The notes: generated from the letters alone by a model not told the origin. A DNA stretch of 64,000 bases from Hoylesella loescheii (GCA_021531755.1 JADYUK010000001.1:248001-312000), one strand, 5' to 3'. Numbered from the stretch's first letter, positions 33,774-43,640 are shown. Program-made: numbers and translations.

Positions 33774-35255
33774 TCAATATGAGCGGGCGATTATCACACG
33801 ATACTTGGCCGGTTTGCCGGAGACCATGTCCACGCCTGGTGTCTGTTCGTAGCCATAAGGCACACAGCGTATTGTGGCCTGAGTGTCTTCCTTTATCTTT
33901 GCCTCAGTCTCAGCAGTACCGTCCCAGTGGCAGAGGAAGAATCCGCCGTCTTTGACACGCTCCTTGAACTCCTCATAGTTGTCACATTCATAGACACGTG
34001 AGTCCCTATACTTGCGCGCTTTTTCCAGTATAGCTGTCTGCATATCCTCGAGTATGCGCTCCACCTCGTCGGCGATACCCTCAAAGCTTACGGTCTCCTT
34101 CTCCAGTGTGTCACGTCTCATAAGCTCTATGGTGCCGGCCTCAAGGTCTCTTGCGCCGAGAGCAAGTCGTACAGGGACACCCTTCAGCTCATAGTCAGCA
34201 AACTTGAATCCTGGACGATGGTTGTCCGCATCGTCATATTTCACTGTTATGCCCTTCTTTCTCAGCTCGTCTATGACAGGCTGTATCTTGCTCGTCACTG
34301 CCTCAAGCTGCTCCGGCTTGTTTGCAATAGGGATAATGACAACCTGTATTGGGGCGAGCTTCGGTGGAAGCACCAAGCCGTTGTCGTCTGAGTGGGTCAT
34401 GATGAGCGCACCTATCAGGCGTGTTGATACGCCCCACGAGGTGGCCCATACGTATTCAGGCTTGTTCTCCTTGTTGAGGAATGTGACATCGAACGATTTT
34501 GCAAAGTTCTGTCCGAGGAAGTGGCTTGTGCCGCTCTGCAGGGCCTTGCCGTCCTGCATCATAGCCTCTATGGTGTATGTGTCGAGGGCTCCGGCGAAAC
34601 GCTCAGTCTCTGACTTGACTCCCTGAATGACAGGGACAGCCATGTATTTCTCAGCAAACTCTGCATATACATGAAGCATCTTCTGTGCCTCCTGCTCCGC
34701 CTCCTCACGTGTGGCATGGGCTGTATGTCCCTCCTGCCACAAGAATTCTGATGTGCGGAGGAAAGGACGTGTTCTCATCTCCCAGCGCATGACGTTGCAC
34801 CATTGGTTACACATCAACGGAAGGTCACGGTATGAGTGAATCCAGTTCTTGTATGTGTTCCATATGATTGTCTCAGATGTAGGGCGAACGATAAGTTCCT
34901 CCTCAAGACGTGCCTCTGGGTCAACAACTACAGCATTGCCATCCTCTGATGCCTTCAGACGGTAATGTGTCACAACGGCACATTCCTTGGCGAAACCCTT
35001 AACATGCTCCGCCTCACGTGAGAGGAATGACTTGGGAATGAGAAGTGGGAAATATGCGTTCTGTGCACCCGTCTCCTTGAACATACTGTCAAGCTCATGC
35101 TGCATCTTCTCCCAGATAGCATAGCCATATGGCTTGATAACCATACATCCGCGAACTGCACTCTGCTCTGCCAGGTCGGCCTTGACGATAAGGTCGTTAT
35201 ACCATTGGCTGTAATTCTCTGCTCTCTTTGTGAGAGCCTTTAGTTCTTTTGCCAT
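33774..35255 (-). CDS. proS: Prolyl-tRNA synthetase, archaeal/eukaryotic-like type
   Basis: A 493-residue class II aminoacyl-tRNA synthetase. The start was placed at the ATG at 35253-35255 ([20 protein letters not shown]), the usual N-terminus; an upstream in-frame Met adds 12 unrelated residues. Motif 2 appears as [20 protein letters not shown] followed by [17 protein letters not shown], and motif 3 near [16 protein letters not shown]. The anticodon-binding domain ([20 protein letters not shown]) and a C-terminal extension ending ARSY follow. There is no inserted editing domain, which fits the type 3 ProRS used by Bacteroidetes. It charges tRNA-Pro. Confidence 0.96.
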   Translation of the reverse strand: MAKELKALTKRAENYSQWYNDLIVKADLAEQSAVRGCMVIKPYGYAIWEKMQHELDSMFKETGAQNAYFPLLIPKSFLSREAEHVKGFAKECAVVTHYRLKASEDGNAVVVDPEARLEEELIVRPTSETIIWNTYKNWIHSYRDLPLMCNQWCNVMRWEMRTRPFLRTSEFLWQEGHTAHATREEAEQEAQKMLHVYAEFAEKYMAVPVIQGVKSETERFAGALDTYTIEAMMQDGKALQSGTSHFLGQNFAKSFDVTFLNKENKPEYVWATSWGVSTRLIGALIMTHSDDNGLVLPPKLAPIQVVIIPIANKPEQLEAVTSKIQPVIDELRKKGITVKYDDADNHRPGFKFADYELKGVPVRLALGARDLEAGTIELMRRDTLEKETVSFEGIADEVERILEDMQTAILEKARKYRDSRVYECDNYEEFKERVKDGGFFLCHWDGTAETEAKIKEDTQATIRCVPYGYEQTPGVDMVSGKPAKYRVIIARSY

Positions 35256-35288
35256 TTTTATACTTAAGGTGTCTTTTTTTATTGACTG

Positions 35289-35296
35289 CAAAATTA
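35289..35296 (-). promoter_or_regulatory. Candidate -7 box for proS
   Basis: CAAAATTA on the plus strand is the reverse complement of TAATTTTG, matching the TANNTTTG box ~34 bases upstream of the proS start. The -33 box is not convincing. Confidence 0.4.
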
Positions 35297-35506
35297 CAAA
35301 AAAAAAGTCAATTCATGCCTATTATTCATAGAAAAATAGTATTTTTGCATGAAATGATTCAGATTCTGTCTGTTTCCTGATAATCTATCAGATGACATAC
35401 GAGGATTCTATCACAAGATTCCCAGCTCTTACGTGTCATTCTTCCAGGAATATTTTTCCAGGCAGATAGTTTTTATTGTCAGTATAAATCTCCTCAAAAA
35501 AATCAT

Positions 35507-36760
35507 ATGACAAAGCATATCAAGTCAATACTCCTTGCATTCGCTTCCATCATTCCCGCCAGCCAAACCGTCATGGCACAGAACCATGAGATATATTCTG
35601 ATGACATAAGTTCATTGAAGGTTGTGGCAGACGACCGCTGGCTCTCTCTTCCTATCATTGACATGAATGCAGGGGAGACTGTCAATATCTCTTTCGACCA
35701 GCTCACGCATGAATATCATCGATATACCTATAAGATAGAGCATTGTGAGGCTGACTGGTCGACAACGACATCGCTATTTGAGAGTGATTTTATTGACGGC
35801 TTCTATAATGGCCTTGTCATAGACAATGTGGAACTTTCGCTCAATACAGCCCAGCTATATACTCATTACAGCCTTACAATACCTAACAAGGATTGTCGGC
35901 TTAAACTCTCAGGCAATTATCGCCTTACTGTGATGGACGACAATGATGACAGCCGTCCAGTACTCTCCGTATGCTTTATGCTCTCTGAGCGTAAGATGGG
36001 CTCATCGCTCATCGTCTCCTCAAATACAGACATCGACACCTACCGCTCACACCAGCAGTTGTCCGCCACCATATCATATAATGGGACGACTGTCAACGAC
36101 CCTCAGAGACAACTGAAGGCATATATCCTACAGAACAACCGCTGGGCCACCCTCCGCAAGCTCCCGCGTCCCACATCACAGCGTTATGACGGTGTGGCAT
36201 GGGAGCACTGTCGTGACATGATATATCCTGCCACGAATGAGTACCGTAAGTTTGAGGTGCTTGATATCCACCGCTCGTCGTTAGGCATAGACCACATCAG
36301 TTTTGACGATCCTGAATATCATGCATGGCTGTATACAGACATCCCGCGTCCTAACTATGTCTATGACGAGGATGCCAACGGAGCATTCTATATCCGCAAC
36401 ACAGATAATATTGCCAACGACACAGAGTCTGAGTATGTCATATGCCATTTCGCTTATAAGGCCGACGAGCCGTTTCCCGGTGATATGTTCCTTGACGGAC
36501 AATGGACTTATGGTCGTCTGGCTCCTGAGTATGCCATGACATACGACCCTCTCGCTCGTGAGTATCATGGTGCTGTAAAGCTTAAGATGGGCTATTATTC
36601 CTACCAGTATCTCCTGCGCCGTCCTGATGGTTCTGTTGTCACGCTTCCTGCCGACGGTAACTATAATGAGACAGAGAATTCATATCTTCTCCTCGTCTAT
36701 TTCCGTCCTGTAGGAGGCCGCACAGACCTTCTCTATTCCACAGCCGTGATAGGGGAGTGA
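35507..36760 (+). CDS. Type IX secretion system plug protein (DUF5103)
   Basis: A 417-residue exported protein with a signal peptide ending near TVMAQ. It matches the DUF5103 layout: LSLPIIDMNAGETVNISFDQ, then YKIEHCEADWSTTTSLFESDF with the hallmark HCxADW block, LSGNYRLTVMDDND, and a C-terminal Ig-like half with GDMFLDGQWTYG and GYYSYQYLLRRPDGSV. In Flavobacterium, the protein of this family was seen as the periplasmic plug of the SprA translocon of the type IX system. The gene diverges from proS. TATTTTTG at 35340-35347 could be its -7 box. Confidence 0.85.
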   Translation: MTKHIKSILLAFASIIPASQTVMAQNHEIYSDDISSLKVVADDRWLSLPIIDMNAGETVNISFDQLTHEYHRYTYKIEHCEADWSTTTSLFESDFIDGFYNGLVIDNVELSLNTAQLYTHYSLTIPNKDCRLKLSGNYRLTVMDDNDDSRPVLSVCFMLSERKMGSSLIVSSNTDIDTYRSHQQLSATISYNGTTVNDPQRQLKAYILQNNRWATLRKLPRPTSQRYDGVAWEHCRDMIYPATNEYRKFEVLDIHRSSLGIDHISFDDPEYHAWLYTDIPRPNYVYDEDANGAFYIRNTDNIANDTESEYVICHFAYKADEPFPGDMFLDGQWTYGRLAPEYAMTYDPLAREYHGAVKLKMGYYSYQYLLRRPDGSVVTLPADGNYNETENSYLLLVYFRPVGGRTDLLYSTAVIGE

Positions 36761-36767
36761 CTTTTGC

Positions 36768-36895
36768 GCTCACTCCCTCCTTTATCATCCATGGTTCTTT
36801 TTCTCTCCCTCTCCTTTATTCCATCCATGTTCCTCTCTCTCCTTTATCATCCACGGTTCTTTTTTTCTCTCTCTCCTTTATTACATCCGTGTTCT
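36768..36895. repeat. Pyrimidine-rich tandem repeat downstream of the T9SS plug gene
   Basis: Two ~60-base units share CTCCTTTATCATCCA(T/C)GGTTC, a CT-rich tract, and CTCCTTTATT(C/A)CATCC(A/G)TGTTC. Internally each unit is itself a half-repeat. No coding function is apparent. Confidence 0.7.
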
Positions 36896-36922
36896 ATATA
36901 TATATTCAGCACAGCCAAAGTT

Positions 36923-36943
36923 CCCCGCAGTTTCGCTGCGGGG
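36923..36943. terminator. Short GC-rich hairpin after the T9SS plug gene
   Basis: CCCCGCAG-TTTCG-CTGCGGGG is a perfect 8-bp stem with a 5-base loop. It is followed by CATTAATTTG, so the T-tract is weak. It sits ~160 bases past the stop, after the pyrimidine-rich array. Confidence 0.6.
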
Positions 36944-37163
36944 GCATTAATTTGTCTCCGTTCCATTGTAAGGTAAGCATCCCAAATTAGACGTATTTTA
37001 GGATGCTTACAGTATAGCAAAAAGTTTTAGCGATAAGCCATAAAGATATGTAAGAGGGGGATGCTTACCGTTAAAACTGTCATTTTCGAGGCGTTAAGTT
37101 TGTTTACAGGACAGAAATTATCTGCTGGGTCAAAAGAATGGGAGGGATATGAGGGCGGCTTTG

Positions 37164-38459
37164 TCATATTTTGAGTCTTCTCTCTGTTATGGTCAGTATG
37201 ATGCCGCGCATGAGGAGGTAAGCGTTGAACGATATCCAGAGACCGTTATTCAGAAGTGTGCCGCTGAGAAGGAGGTATAACATGAAGAATGTGAGCAGGC
37301 CGCCGAATGTGCTGAGGAGCATGCTGCGTGTGCGCGTCGTGCCGATATATATGCCGTCCCAGATGAATGCCGCCATGCTGCAAAGGGGGATGAGGATGGT
37401 CCAGTGCTGATAGCTGTGGGCACAGGAGATGACTGCAGCATCGTCAGAGAGCAAGCTGATGAACTCCCCGCCAAGGACAGCATAGAGAACGGTGAAGACG
37501 ACAGCCATGGACAACCCCCAGAGAAATAGGTTGCGGCGTGTCAGACGATACTCCGCAATATCATCACGGCCGTATGCCTTGCCTGCCATAGCCTCGCCAG
37601 CATAGGCGAAACCATCCATGAAATAGCTGTAGAGTGTGAACATCTGCATGAGGAGGGTGTTGACGGCAAGCTCTATCGTGCCGAACCTCGCTCCGGCTGA
37701 TATGAAGAAGAAGTGTATGGCTATGAGACACAGCGTGCGGAAGAAGATGTCGCGGTTGAGATTGAAGAATCGCGCTATGTCGTCTCTCCTGAATGCTGTC
37801 CGTATGCTCATGGCAGACAACTGTGAATGATAGCTCCTGTATGTCAGCGAAAGGGCGATTATCAGTCCTGCCCATTGTGCCGAGACGGTTCCCAAGGCTA
37901 TGCCGTCGACCTTCATGCCGCAGATATATACGAAATAGAGGCTTATGAGGATATTGATGATATTCTGGGCTATGGCCACAATCATAGGTATGCGTGAGTT
38001 CTGCATTCCTATAAGCCAGCCGGTCAAGGCGAAAAGGCATAGCGAGGCGGGCGCGCCGAATATGCATATATCGAAATAAACCCTCGCCAAATCAGCCACC
38101 TCAGGGTCCGGACTTATGATGCGAAGCGCCATATCACGTATGACAGGTCCAAGCAGGATGATTCCTGCCGACAACACCAAGGCTATGGTGAGGCTTCTTA
38201 GGAAGATGTTCTTGATATCCCCCTCATCATCACGTCCATAGGCCTGTGCTGTCATTCCTGAGGTGCCCATGCGCAGGAATGCGAACATCCAGTATAATAC
38301 ATTGAACAGCATGCCTCCAACAGCTATCGCGCCGAGGTATGCTGTCTTCCCGAGATGGCCTGTTATACCGACATCGATAAGCCCCAAGAGAGGAACCGTG
38401 ATGTTTGAGACGATACTGGGCAGGGCAATTCGAAGTATATCTTTGTTATTGGACGACAT
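37164..38459 (-). CDS. MATE family efflux transporter
   Basis: A 431-residue protein with about twelve membrane segments in two related halves. It begins MSSNNKDILRIALPSIVSNI, the usual MATE start, followed by LIDVGITGHLGKTAYLGAIA and MLFNVLYWMFAFLRMGTSGM. The second half mirrors this with DGFAYAGEAMAGKAYGRDD. It resembles the DinF/NorM-like group that exports cationic or toxic compounds using H+ or Na+ gradients. Its upstream region carries the 38.5-kb repeat array. No local regulator indicates a substrate. Confidence 0.92.
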   Translation of the reverse strand: MSSNNKDILRIALPSIVSNITVPLLGLIDVGITGHLGKTAYLGAIAVGGMLFNVLYWMFAFLRMGTSGMTAQAYGRDDEGDIKNIFLRSLTIALVLSAGIILLGPVIRDMALRIISPDPEVADLARVYFDICIFGAPASLCLFALTGWLIGMQNSRIPMIVAIAQNIINILISLYFVYICGMKVDGIALGTVSAQWAGLIIALSLTYRSYHSQLSAMSIRTAFRRDDIARFFNLNRDIFFRTLCLIAIHFFFISAGARFGTIELAVNTLLMQMFTLYSYFMDGFAYAGEAMAGKAYGRDDIAEYRLTRRNLFLWGLSMAVVFTVLYAVLGGEFISLLSDDAAVISCAHSYQHWTILIPLCSMAAFIWDGIYIGTTRTRSMLLSTFGGLLTFFMLYLLLSGTLLNNGLWISFNAYLLMRGIILTITERRLKI

Positions 38460-38532
38460 TGTTTGTGAGTGGGAGTGTATGCTGGATTGCTGATGGGAGT
38501 ATATGTGTATGGGATATTATTCTATGTTATAT

Positions 38533-38727
38533 CAGCCTTCCAGGCTGTTGGCAGCTTCAAATCTCAAGCAAATCCAAACGCTTTGCTTAGTACAGCCTTC
38601 CAGACTGTTGGCAGCTTCCTGACAGCCGACTGGGCTTATATACCGAGGGCTTTGCCACCGGTTCTTCACCTTAGGCTCAAATCTCAAGCAAATCCAAACG
38701 CTTTGCTTAGTACAGCCTTCCAGACTA
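38533..38727. repeat. Interleaved 60/120-bp repeats between the MATE gene and dnaX
   Basis: A 50-base segment at 38557-38606 recurs exactly at 38677-38726. Within and around it, CAGCCTTCCAG(G/A)CTGTTGGC occurs at 38533 and 38593 and partly at 38713, a 60-base step. Each long copy contains the hairpin AAGCAAA/TTTGCTT around TCCAAACGC. The array would be in the dnaX 3' region and the MATE 5' region (both minus). No protein is encoded. Confidence 0.8.
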
Positions 38728-38765
38728 TAGTTGATTCTTCTATTGCAACATCGGCTGTCCGATGT

Positions 38766-38805
38766 ATCTATCTTTTCTCATCCTGAAGTATTACCGGACA
38801 GTAAT
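38766..38805 (-). repeat. Copy 2 of the 40-bp TTACTGTCCGGTAA element
   Basis: On the minus strand ATTACTGTCCGGTAAT is followed by a segment with TTCAGGATGAGA and a GATAG near the end, the same block order as at 1955 and 43455. It lies ~40 bases past the dnaX stop codon. Confidence 0.6.
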
Positions 38806-38846
38806 AATTTTTATTGTGGCGGTTGAGGCTGATGAAAGCACCATAG

Positions 38847-40685
38847 TCAGATAAGCTCAAGTTTCAGAGCCTTAATGAGTTTTTCCAACTGGGGTGCATC
38901 CTTCAGCATCTTCTGATACAGCTCATGCTTGGTGAGTACACGTTCTATCTCTGTGCTCTCCGCTATACGGAATGTCAGCTGAATCTTATCGTTGTGCAGT
39001 TTTGCTATGAGAGTAGCCTTGATGCGCCGCAGTATGTTCTTCATCTGCTCAAGAAGAATGTTGTTAGTGACAACGACCTCTATTTCCGGATATGAAGTGA
39101 TATGCGGCTTGAGGTTTCTCATGCTTGATGCCAATCCCCTCATGTTGATATTCTCCTGCATACGGTTGCACATGCTTCTCCATTCGAGCAACAGGTCATC
39201 CTCTGTGAACTGTTTGCTCTCACCGGTAGTTATGTTGCCCGTATCCTCCTCCTGTTTCTTCTCTTTGCTCAGGATAGCACCGAATGATGAGCCGAAGGCA
39301 GAGCTTGGAATCTTTATGTTCCCAATGACAGGGTTTGCAATCTTCAGTTTCTCCGCGCTTGCACCACCCGTTACCAATAGGCCTTCATGCTTTTTCTCTG
39401 ATTTCTCAGCCACAGCGCTCCCCACCATGACATCCGACGTTCTCTGTGTGGCTGTGTCGCTTGCGGATGTTCCGCTCGTCATGTCATGGTTTACAGCCCC
39501 AGTCACCTGCTTAACCGGTTGTGGCTGTATGGGAGTAAGTTTCTTGAACAGGGATTTCAATCTATGCCCCTTACGGGGCGCGCTGTCATCATCTGGCTGG
39601 GTTATCTGGGCCACCTCTATCAGTGTCACCTCAACAAGCAGCCGCTTGCTTGAGCTCTGCTGGTAGTTGAGGTCGCAACGTGTCAGAATCTGCAAAGCCT
39701 TGTACAGGAATGGTGCCGGGCATTTCCTCGCCTGCTCGGCATAACGCTCGCTATACCTCTTGCTCGCTTCGAGGAGCGTGATGGTCTGCGGGTCCTTAGC
39801 CATAAGGACATTACGTATATGTGCCGCCAGTCCGCTGACGATATTACCTCCGTCCATGCCCTTGGCTATCATATCGTTAAGCAGAAGCATGAGGTCAGCG
39901 CATTTGTTTGAGAGAGCCATGTCGACCATCTGGAAGTAGAACTCCACATCCATGAGGTTGAGGTCGCGGATGACTTTCTCCAGGGTGATATTACCCTGGC
40001 AGAAGCTGGCAGCCTGGTCGAAGATGGAGAGGGCGTCGCGCATTCCGCCGTCAGCCTTCTCGGCAATCATCTCCAGGGCCTCCTCCTCGTATGTATATCC
40101 CTCACGCTCGGCCACCATCTTGAGGTGGTTGACAGTGTTGGAGACTGTCATACGGTCGAAATCGTATATCTGGCAACGTGATAGGATTGTGGGCAGCAGC
40201 TTGTTCTTCTCAGTCGTTGCAAGGATGAAGATGACATACGAGGGTGGCTCCTCAAGTGTCTTCAGGAAGGCGTTGAAAGCCTGTGTCGAGAGCATGTGGA
40301 CCTCGTCGATGATGAAGACCTTGTATCTGCCTATCTGTGGTGGTATGCGTGTCTGCTCCATCAGCTGCTTGATATTCTCGACAGAGTTGTTAGAGGCAGC
40401 GTCGAGCTCGAAGATATTGTATGAGCGCCCCTCGGCGAATGCCTTGCAGCTCTCACACTCTCCACAAGCCTCGCCCTCTGCTGTCGGGTGCTCGCAGTTG
40501 ATGGTCTTAGCGAAGATACGTGCACATGTTGTCTTGCCCACACCACGCGGTCCGCAGAAGAGGAAAGCGTGGGCGAGCTTACCACTCGCTATGGCATTCT
40601 TCAGCGTCGTGGTGAGTGCCTCCTGTCCCACTACTGATGAGAAGGACATAGGGCGGTACTTTCTTGCCGAAACCTGGTATTCCAT
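38847..40685 (-). CDS. dnaX: DNA polymerase III subunit gamma/tau
   Basis: A 612-residue clamp-loader ATPase. The start was set at the ATG at 40683-40685 (MEYQVSARKYRPMSFSSVVG), the canonical N-terminus; upstream in-frame sequence is not family-like. Walker A is GPRGVGKTT at residues 45-53, followed by a four-cysteine zinc module (INCEH ... ACGECESC), VFIIDEVHMLS (Walker B) and TILSRCQIYDF (SRC motif). After ~residue 370 comes a low-complexity Ser/Thr/Gly linker and then a C-terminal tau-like domain (EWRSMCNRMQENINMRG). It loads the sliding clamp at the replication fork. Confidence 0.95.
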   Translation of the reverse strand: MEYQVSARKYRPMSFSSVVGQEALTTTLKNAIASGKLAHAFLFCGPRGVGKTTCARIFAKTINCEHPTAEGEACGECESCKAFAEGRSYNIFELDAASNNSVENIKQLMEQTRIPPQIGRYKVFIIDEVHMLSTQAFNAFLKTLEEPPSYVIFILATTEKNKLLPTILSRCQIYDFDRMTVSNTVNHLKMVAEREGYTYEEEALEMIAEKADGGMRDALSIFDQAASFCQGNITLEKVIRDLNLMDVEFYFQMVDMALSNKCADLMLLLNDMIAKGMDGGNIVSGLAAHIRNVLMAKDPQTITLLEASKRYSERYAEQARKCPAPFLYKALQILTRCDLNYQQSSSKRLLVEVTLIEVAQITQPDDDSAPRKGHRLKSLFKKLTPIQPQPVKQVTGAVNHDMTSGTSASDTATQRTSDVMVGSAVAEKSEKKHEGLLVTGGASAEKLKIANPVIGNIKIPSSAFGSSFGAILSKEKKQEEDTGNITTGESKQFTEDDLLLEWRSMCNRMQENINMRGLASSMRNLKPHITSYPEIEVVVTNNILLEQMKNILRRIKATLIAKLHNDKIQLTFRIAESTEIERVLTKHELYQKMLKDAPQLEKLIKALKLELI

Positions 40686-40992
40686 AAAGATGATACTGTG
40701 GCGGGGATAACGTCCCATGTGGCTGAAGGGATTACAGTCAGCACATCGTGTCTTCCCCACCGTTAAGAGATATGGGTGATATGTTTATGTATGATAGATA
40801 TGAGGGGGTGTTTATAATTGACAGACTATGATTATGTTGAGAAAACCGGAAGCTCCTCACGCACTCCTATGTCTCATTCTGTGTGCAGCCTGTCCTCGGT
40901 CAGGAGACAGAGAGAGGTGAATTGGGATGGCTGGCCGTGCACAGTCTTGTCTGCTGGTGATAAGCCATAGGCTGCGGTTGGCAATGGCTGTA
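40686..40992. other. Intergenic region between GH31 and dnaX
   Basis: About 300 bases upstream of dnaX. I see no gene and no clear TANNTTTG promoter; in-frame codons immediately upstream of the dnaX start do not look like coding sequence. Confidence 0.4.
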
Positions 40993-43215
40993 TCAGCCGA
41001 TGGTTATGGTAGTGACATCGTTAAAGTCTATGTCATCGGTTGACCGTACCTCCTTCTCGTAGACCGGAATCTCTGTTCCTGGGCGGCAGAAGACAGGCAT
41101 CTGGTCGAGAGGGACATCAACGCCTTTCAACCAGCATGGGCCGACATGGCGCTCACCGGTGAAGAAGTTGACCCATTCGCCCTCGGGGAGGTATATGTCA
41201 CGCTTGTCAGCGGAACTCATAACTGGGGCTACAAGCATCTTGCGCCCGAAGTAATACTCGTCAGAGATGTTCCAGCATGTCCTGTCGTCTGGATGGTGCA
41301 TCAGCAGAGCCTGTATGACAGGCCATCCACTCTCTGTGGCATGACGGCTCTCCTCTATGATATAAGGCATGAGACGGTATCTCAGTTTCCACCATTTCTT
41401 CACAATATCGGCCACCTCAGGATAATACCATGGCTCGCGCTTGTGTGAGCCATGGTAACGCATGTGGGATGTGAAGACACCGAACTGGGTCCATCTGACA
41501 TACACCTTGGGGTCAATGACAGAGTTCATGAAATCAGGCGTGCTGTGGAATCCCGGCACGTCATGGCTCCAGAAGGCGAAGCCTGAGAGCCCGAAGTGAA
41601 GGCCTCCCTTCAGCGAGCCAGCCATGCCAGCCCACGATGACTCTGAGTCGCCACCCCAATGGAGAGGGTAACGCTGGCATCCCGCCCATGCGGCGCGTGC
41701 CCATACGATGCCGTCGCCTGTCACCTCGCGAGTGACCTCGTAGGCTGCTTTCTGGTAGAGAAGGGCATAGATATTGTTCAGACGCTCAGGTGTCATAGCG
41801 TGGTACGTAGCGTCCATATGGATATTCTCTCCAAAATCAGTCTTGATACATTTCACACCCATATTGAGGAGCGAGCGCAACAGCCCCTTATACCATTCTG
41901 TCGCGGCGGGGTAGGTGAAGTCTATTGTGCCAGCATAGTCGAGTGTGGAGAAGTTTGAACCCTCAGAAGCCTGCTCCCGCTTCAGCGGCCCGATGTATTT
42001 CTTCTCCCGTGCCTCGTCAATCTGCTCTGCCCCCTTGGCTATGTATGGCAGCTGCCATAGACTCACCTTGTAGCCGTTGTCGGCAAGGCGGCGGATGAAT
42101 CCCTCTGGGTCAGGGAAACGCTCTGGATTGAACTTCCACTCGCAGAGCCAGTCAGTACGGAACCATCCGGTATCGAGATGTATAACATCACACGGGTAGT
42201 CCTCATCGCGCAGCCTGTCACAGATGCCCTCAACCTCGTCGGCAGAGAAATATGTCATGCGTGACATCCATATGCCGAACGACCACAGGGGGAGCATTGG
42301 GGGGAAACCCGTCAGCTGACGGTAGTGGAAAAGGATGCGCTCGGGTGTATCGCCGCCAATGATGAACGCGTCGATAGTGGCGAAGTCATTACGGAACTGT
42401 ATGGAGCGTGTCGAATGGTCGGCAAGCGACAGACGGCAATAGTCGGACGTGTGGTAGAAGACTCCATACATGCGGCTCGACATATAGAACGGTATGTTCT
42501 TGTAGGCGCGGCGGTTATTGACGCCCTGACCGTCCTGGTTCTTCAGGTAGAATGTCTGTCCTGAGAGGTCCATCTTGCGGAATCTCTCTCCTGTGCCGAC
42601 GAAACACTCGTCAGGCTCACACGCGAATGATATTGTCGCTCTGTCAGGCTTCCCCTCCGTCATGCAGTATGCTATAGGCAGGGCGTCATAGCGTGGCGGT
42701 GAGAAATGGTCGTCGCTCAGCTCTACTCCCTTCTCGGGGTTCCCGTCAGGATATATGGTGAGGCGTATTGTCGGCTGTGGTGCAGGCTGCAGGTCGCTCC
42801 ACCATTCTGTCTTATATGGCTTGGTCTCTATCCTGGCTCTTGTCCGGCCTTGTGGGTCTTTTATGGCATATCCATGGTCGTCTGTCTCTAGGGATAGTGG
42901 TGTATGGAGCAGTCTGCTGTCCATCTGCAACATATCGCTCTCATCGCTTATCTCGTCGCCGATCATCGTTGTAAACAGGCGGACAATCGAGTCGCCATAG
43001 GCACGCAGACGGAGCGGGTGGCTTTCCATCTCCACGTTCTCGTCGGCAAGCATGTCCTCCTGCAATACCTGTTTCTGGTATGGTATATTAAGGATTATAT
43101 CGCCGTTCTCCTCGTGAATCTCAGTCTGGGGGTAGGCTTTCCATAACGACTCGTCGCGGCTGAGATTCTTGTCGAAATCAAGCCAGTCAAATATATAGTA
43201 ATTAGTCTGTTGCAT
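40993..43215 (-). CDS. Glycoside hydrolase family 31 alpha-xylosidase-like enzyme (YicI type)
   Basis: A 740-residue GH31 enzyme. The N-terminal beta-sandwich (~1-260) leads to the barrel, where PLWSFGIWMSRMTYFSADEV and IHLDTGWFRTDWLCEWKFNP form the -1 subsite wall. The nucleophile is Asp460 in KCIKTDFGENI and the acid/base is Asp523 in HWGGDSESSW, by analogy with YicI. GLSGFAFWSHDVPGF is also typical of alpha-xylosidases. It has no signal peptide, so it is probably cytoplasmic, removing alpha-linked xylose (or glucose) from imported oligosaccharides. No other glycan-use genes adjoin it. CAAAGTTA at 43323-43330 is a candidate minus-strand -7 box. Confidence 0.9.
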   Translation of the reverse strand: MQQTNYYIFDWLDFDKNLSRDESLWKAYPQTEIHEENGDIILNIPYQKQVLQEDMLADENVEMESHPLRLRAYGDSIVRLFTTMIGDEISDESDMLQMDSRLLHTPLSLETDDHGYAIKDPQGRTRARIETKPYKTEWWSDLQPAPQPTIRLTIYPDGNPEKGVELSDDHFSPPRYDALPIAYCMTEGKPDRATISFACEPDECFVGTGERFRKMDLSGQTFYLKNQDGQGVNNRRAYKNIPFYMSSRMYGVFYHTSDYCRLSLADHSTRSIQFRNDFATIDAFIIGGDTPERILFHYRQLTGFPPMLPLWSFGIWMSRMTYFSADEVEGICDRLRDEDYPCDVIHLDTGWFRTDWLCEWKFNPERFPDPEGFIRRLADNGYKVSLWQLPYIAKGAEQIDEAREKKYIGPLKREQASEGSNFSTLDYAGTIDFTYPAATEWYKGLLRSLLNMGVKCIKTDFGENIHMDATYHAMTPERLNNIYALLYQKAAYEVTREVTGDGIVWARAAWAGCQRYPLHWGGDSESSWAGMAGSLKGGLHFGLSGFAFWSHDVPGFHSTPDFMNSVIDPKVYVRWTQFGVFTSHMRYHGSHKREPWYYPEVADIVKKWWKLRYRLMPYIIEESRHATESGWPVIQALLMHHPDDRTCWNISDEYYFGRKMLVAPVMSSADKRDIYLPEGEWVNFFTGERHVGPCWLKGVDVPLDQMPVFCRPGTEIPVYEKEVRSTDDIDFNDVTTITIG

Positions 43216-43454
43216 GTTTTTTGTTTATGTTTTAGGTTAAGGTGTGGTATTGCTTTCTGGCTCCATCTGTCAGGAGGGAGGTGGATAGAGGGTCGTGGGG
43301 CGTATTAGTTCGAAATTCTCTACAAAGTTAATTAATTAACTTCAATCTGCGAAGAAAAATGTAGAGCATATGTTAATATTTATGTATTTTTAGTGGAAAT
43401 GGATGGTGAAAGGATAGAATCAATCCTATAATACAGACCATGCTTCAATAATTA

Positions 43455-43511
43455 TCACTCCTGTCCGGTAAAATTTCAGGATGAGATGCGATAGGTTTAC
43501 CAGACAGTAAT
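43455..43511 (+). repeat. Copy 3 of the 40-bp TTACTGTCCGGTAA element, with inverted end
   Basis: CTGTCCGGTAAAATTTCAGG and ATGAGATGCGATAGG are followed at once by TTTACCAGACAGTAAT (43496-43511), an inverted copy of the element's first 16 bases with one mismatch in the core. The whole 57-base block therefore has inverted ends, like a miniature mobile unit or a strong hairpin. Confidence 0.65.
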
Positions 43512-43596
43512 AATGATACATTCCCAACTTGTTCCTTGCCCCGCTAACAGAGTCTTCGTCCGTCTCCTCCCCATGGGCGACGGGACTGGAAACAAT

Positions 43597-43640
43597 ATAG
43601 CTCAGGATAGAAGCCTATGCAGCTTACTGTCCTGAGCTAT
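43597..43640 (-). terminator. Hairpin downstream of typA
   Basis: ATAGCTCAGGA (43597-43607) and TCCTGAGCTAT (43630-43640) are perfectly complementary around a 22-base loop. It lies ~135 bases past the typA stop (minus strand) and before GH31, consistent with transcript termination or 3' processing. Confidence 0.6.

Noticed and set aside
43216..43330. Polysaccharide utilisation locus around the GH31 gene
   Set aside because: No SusC/SusD pair, regulator or other glycoside hydrolase adjoins it; neighbours are dnaX and typA.
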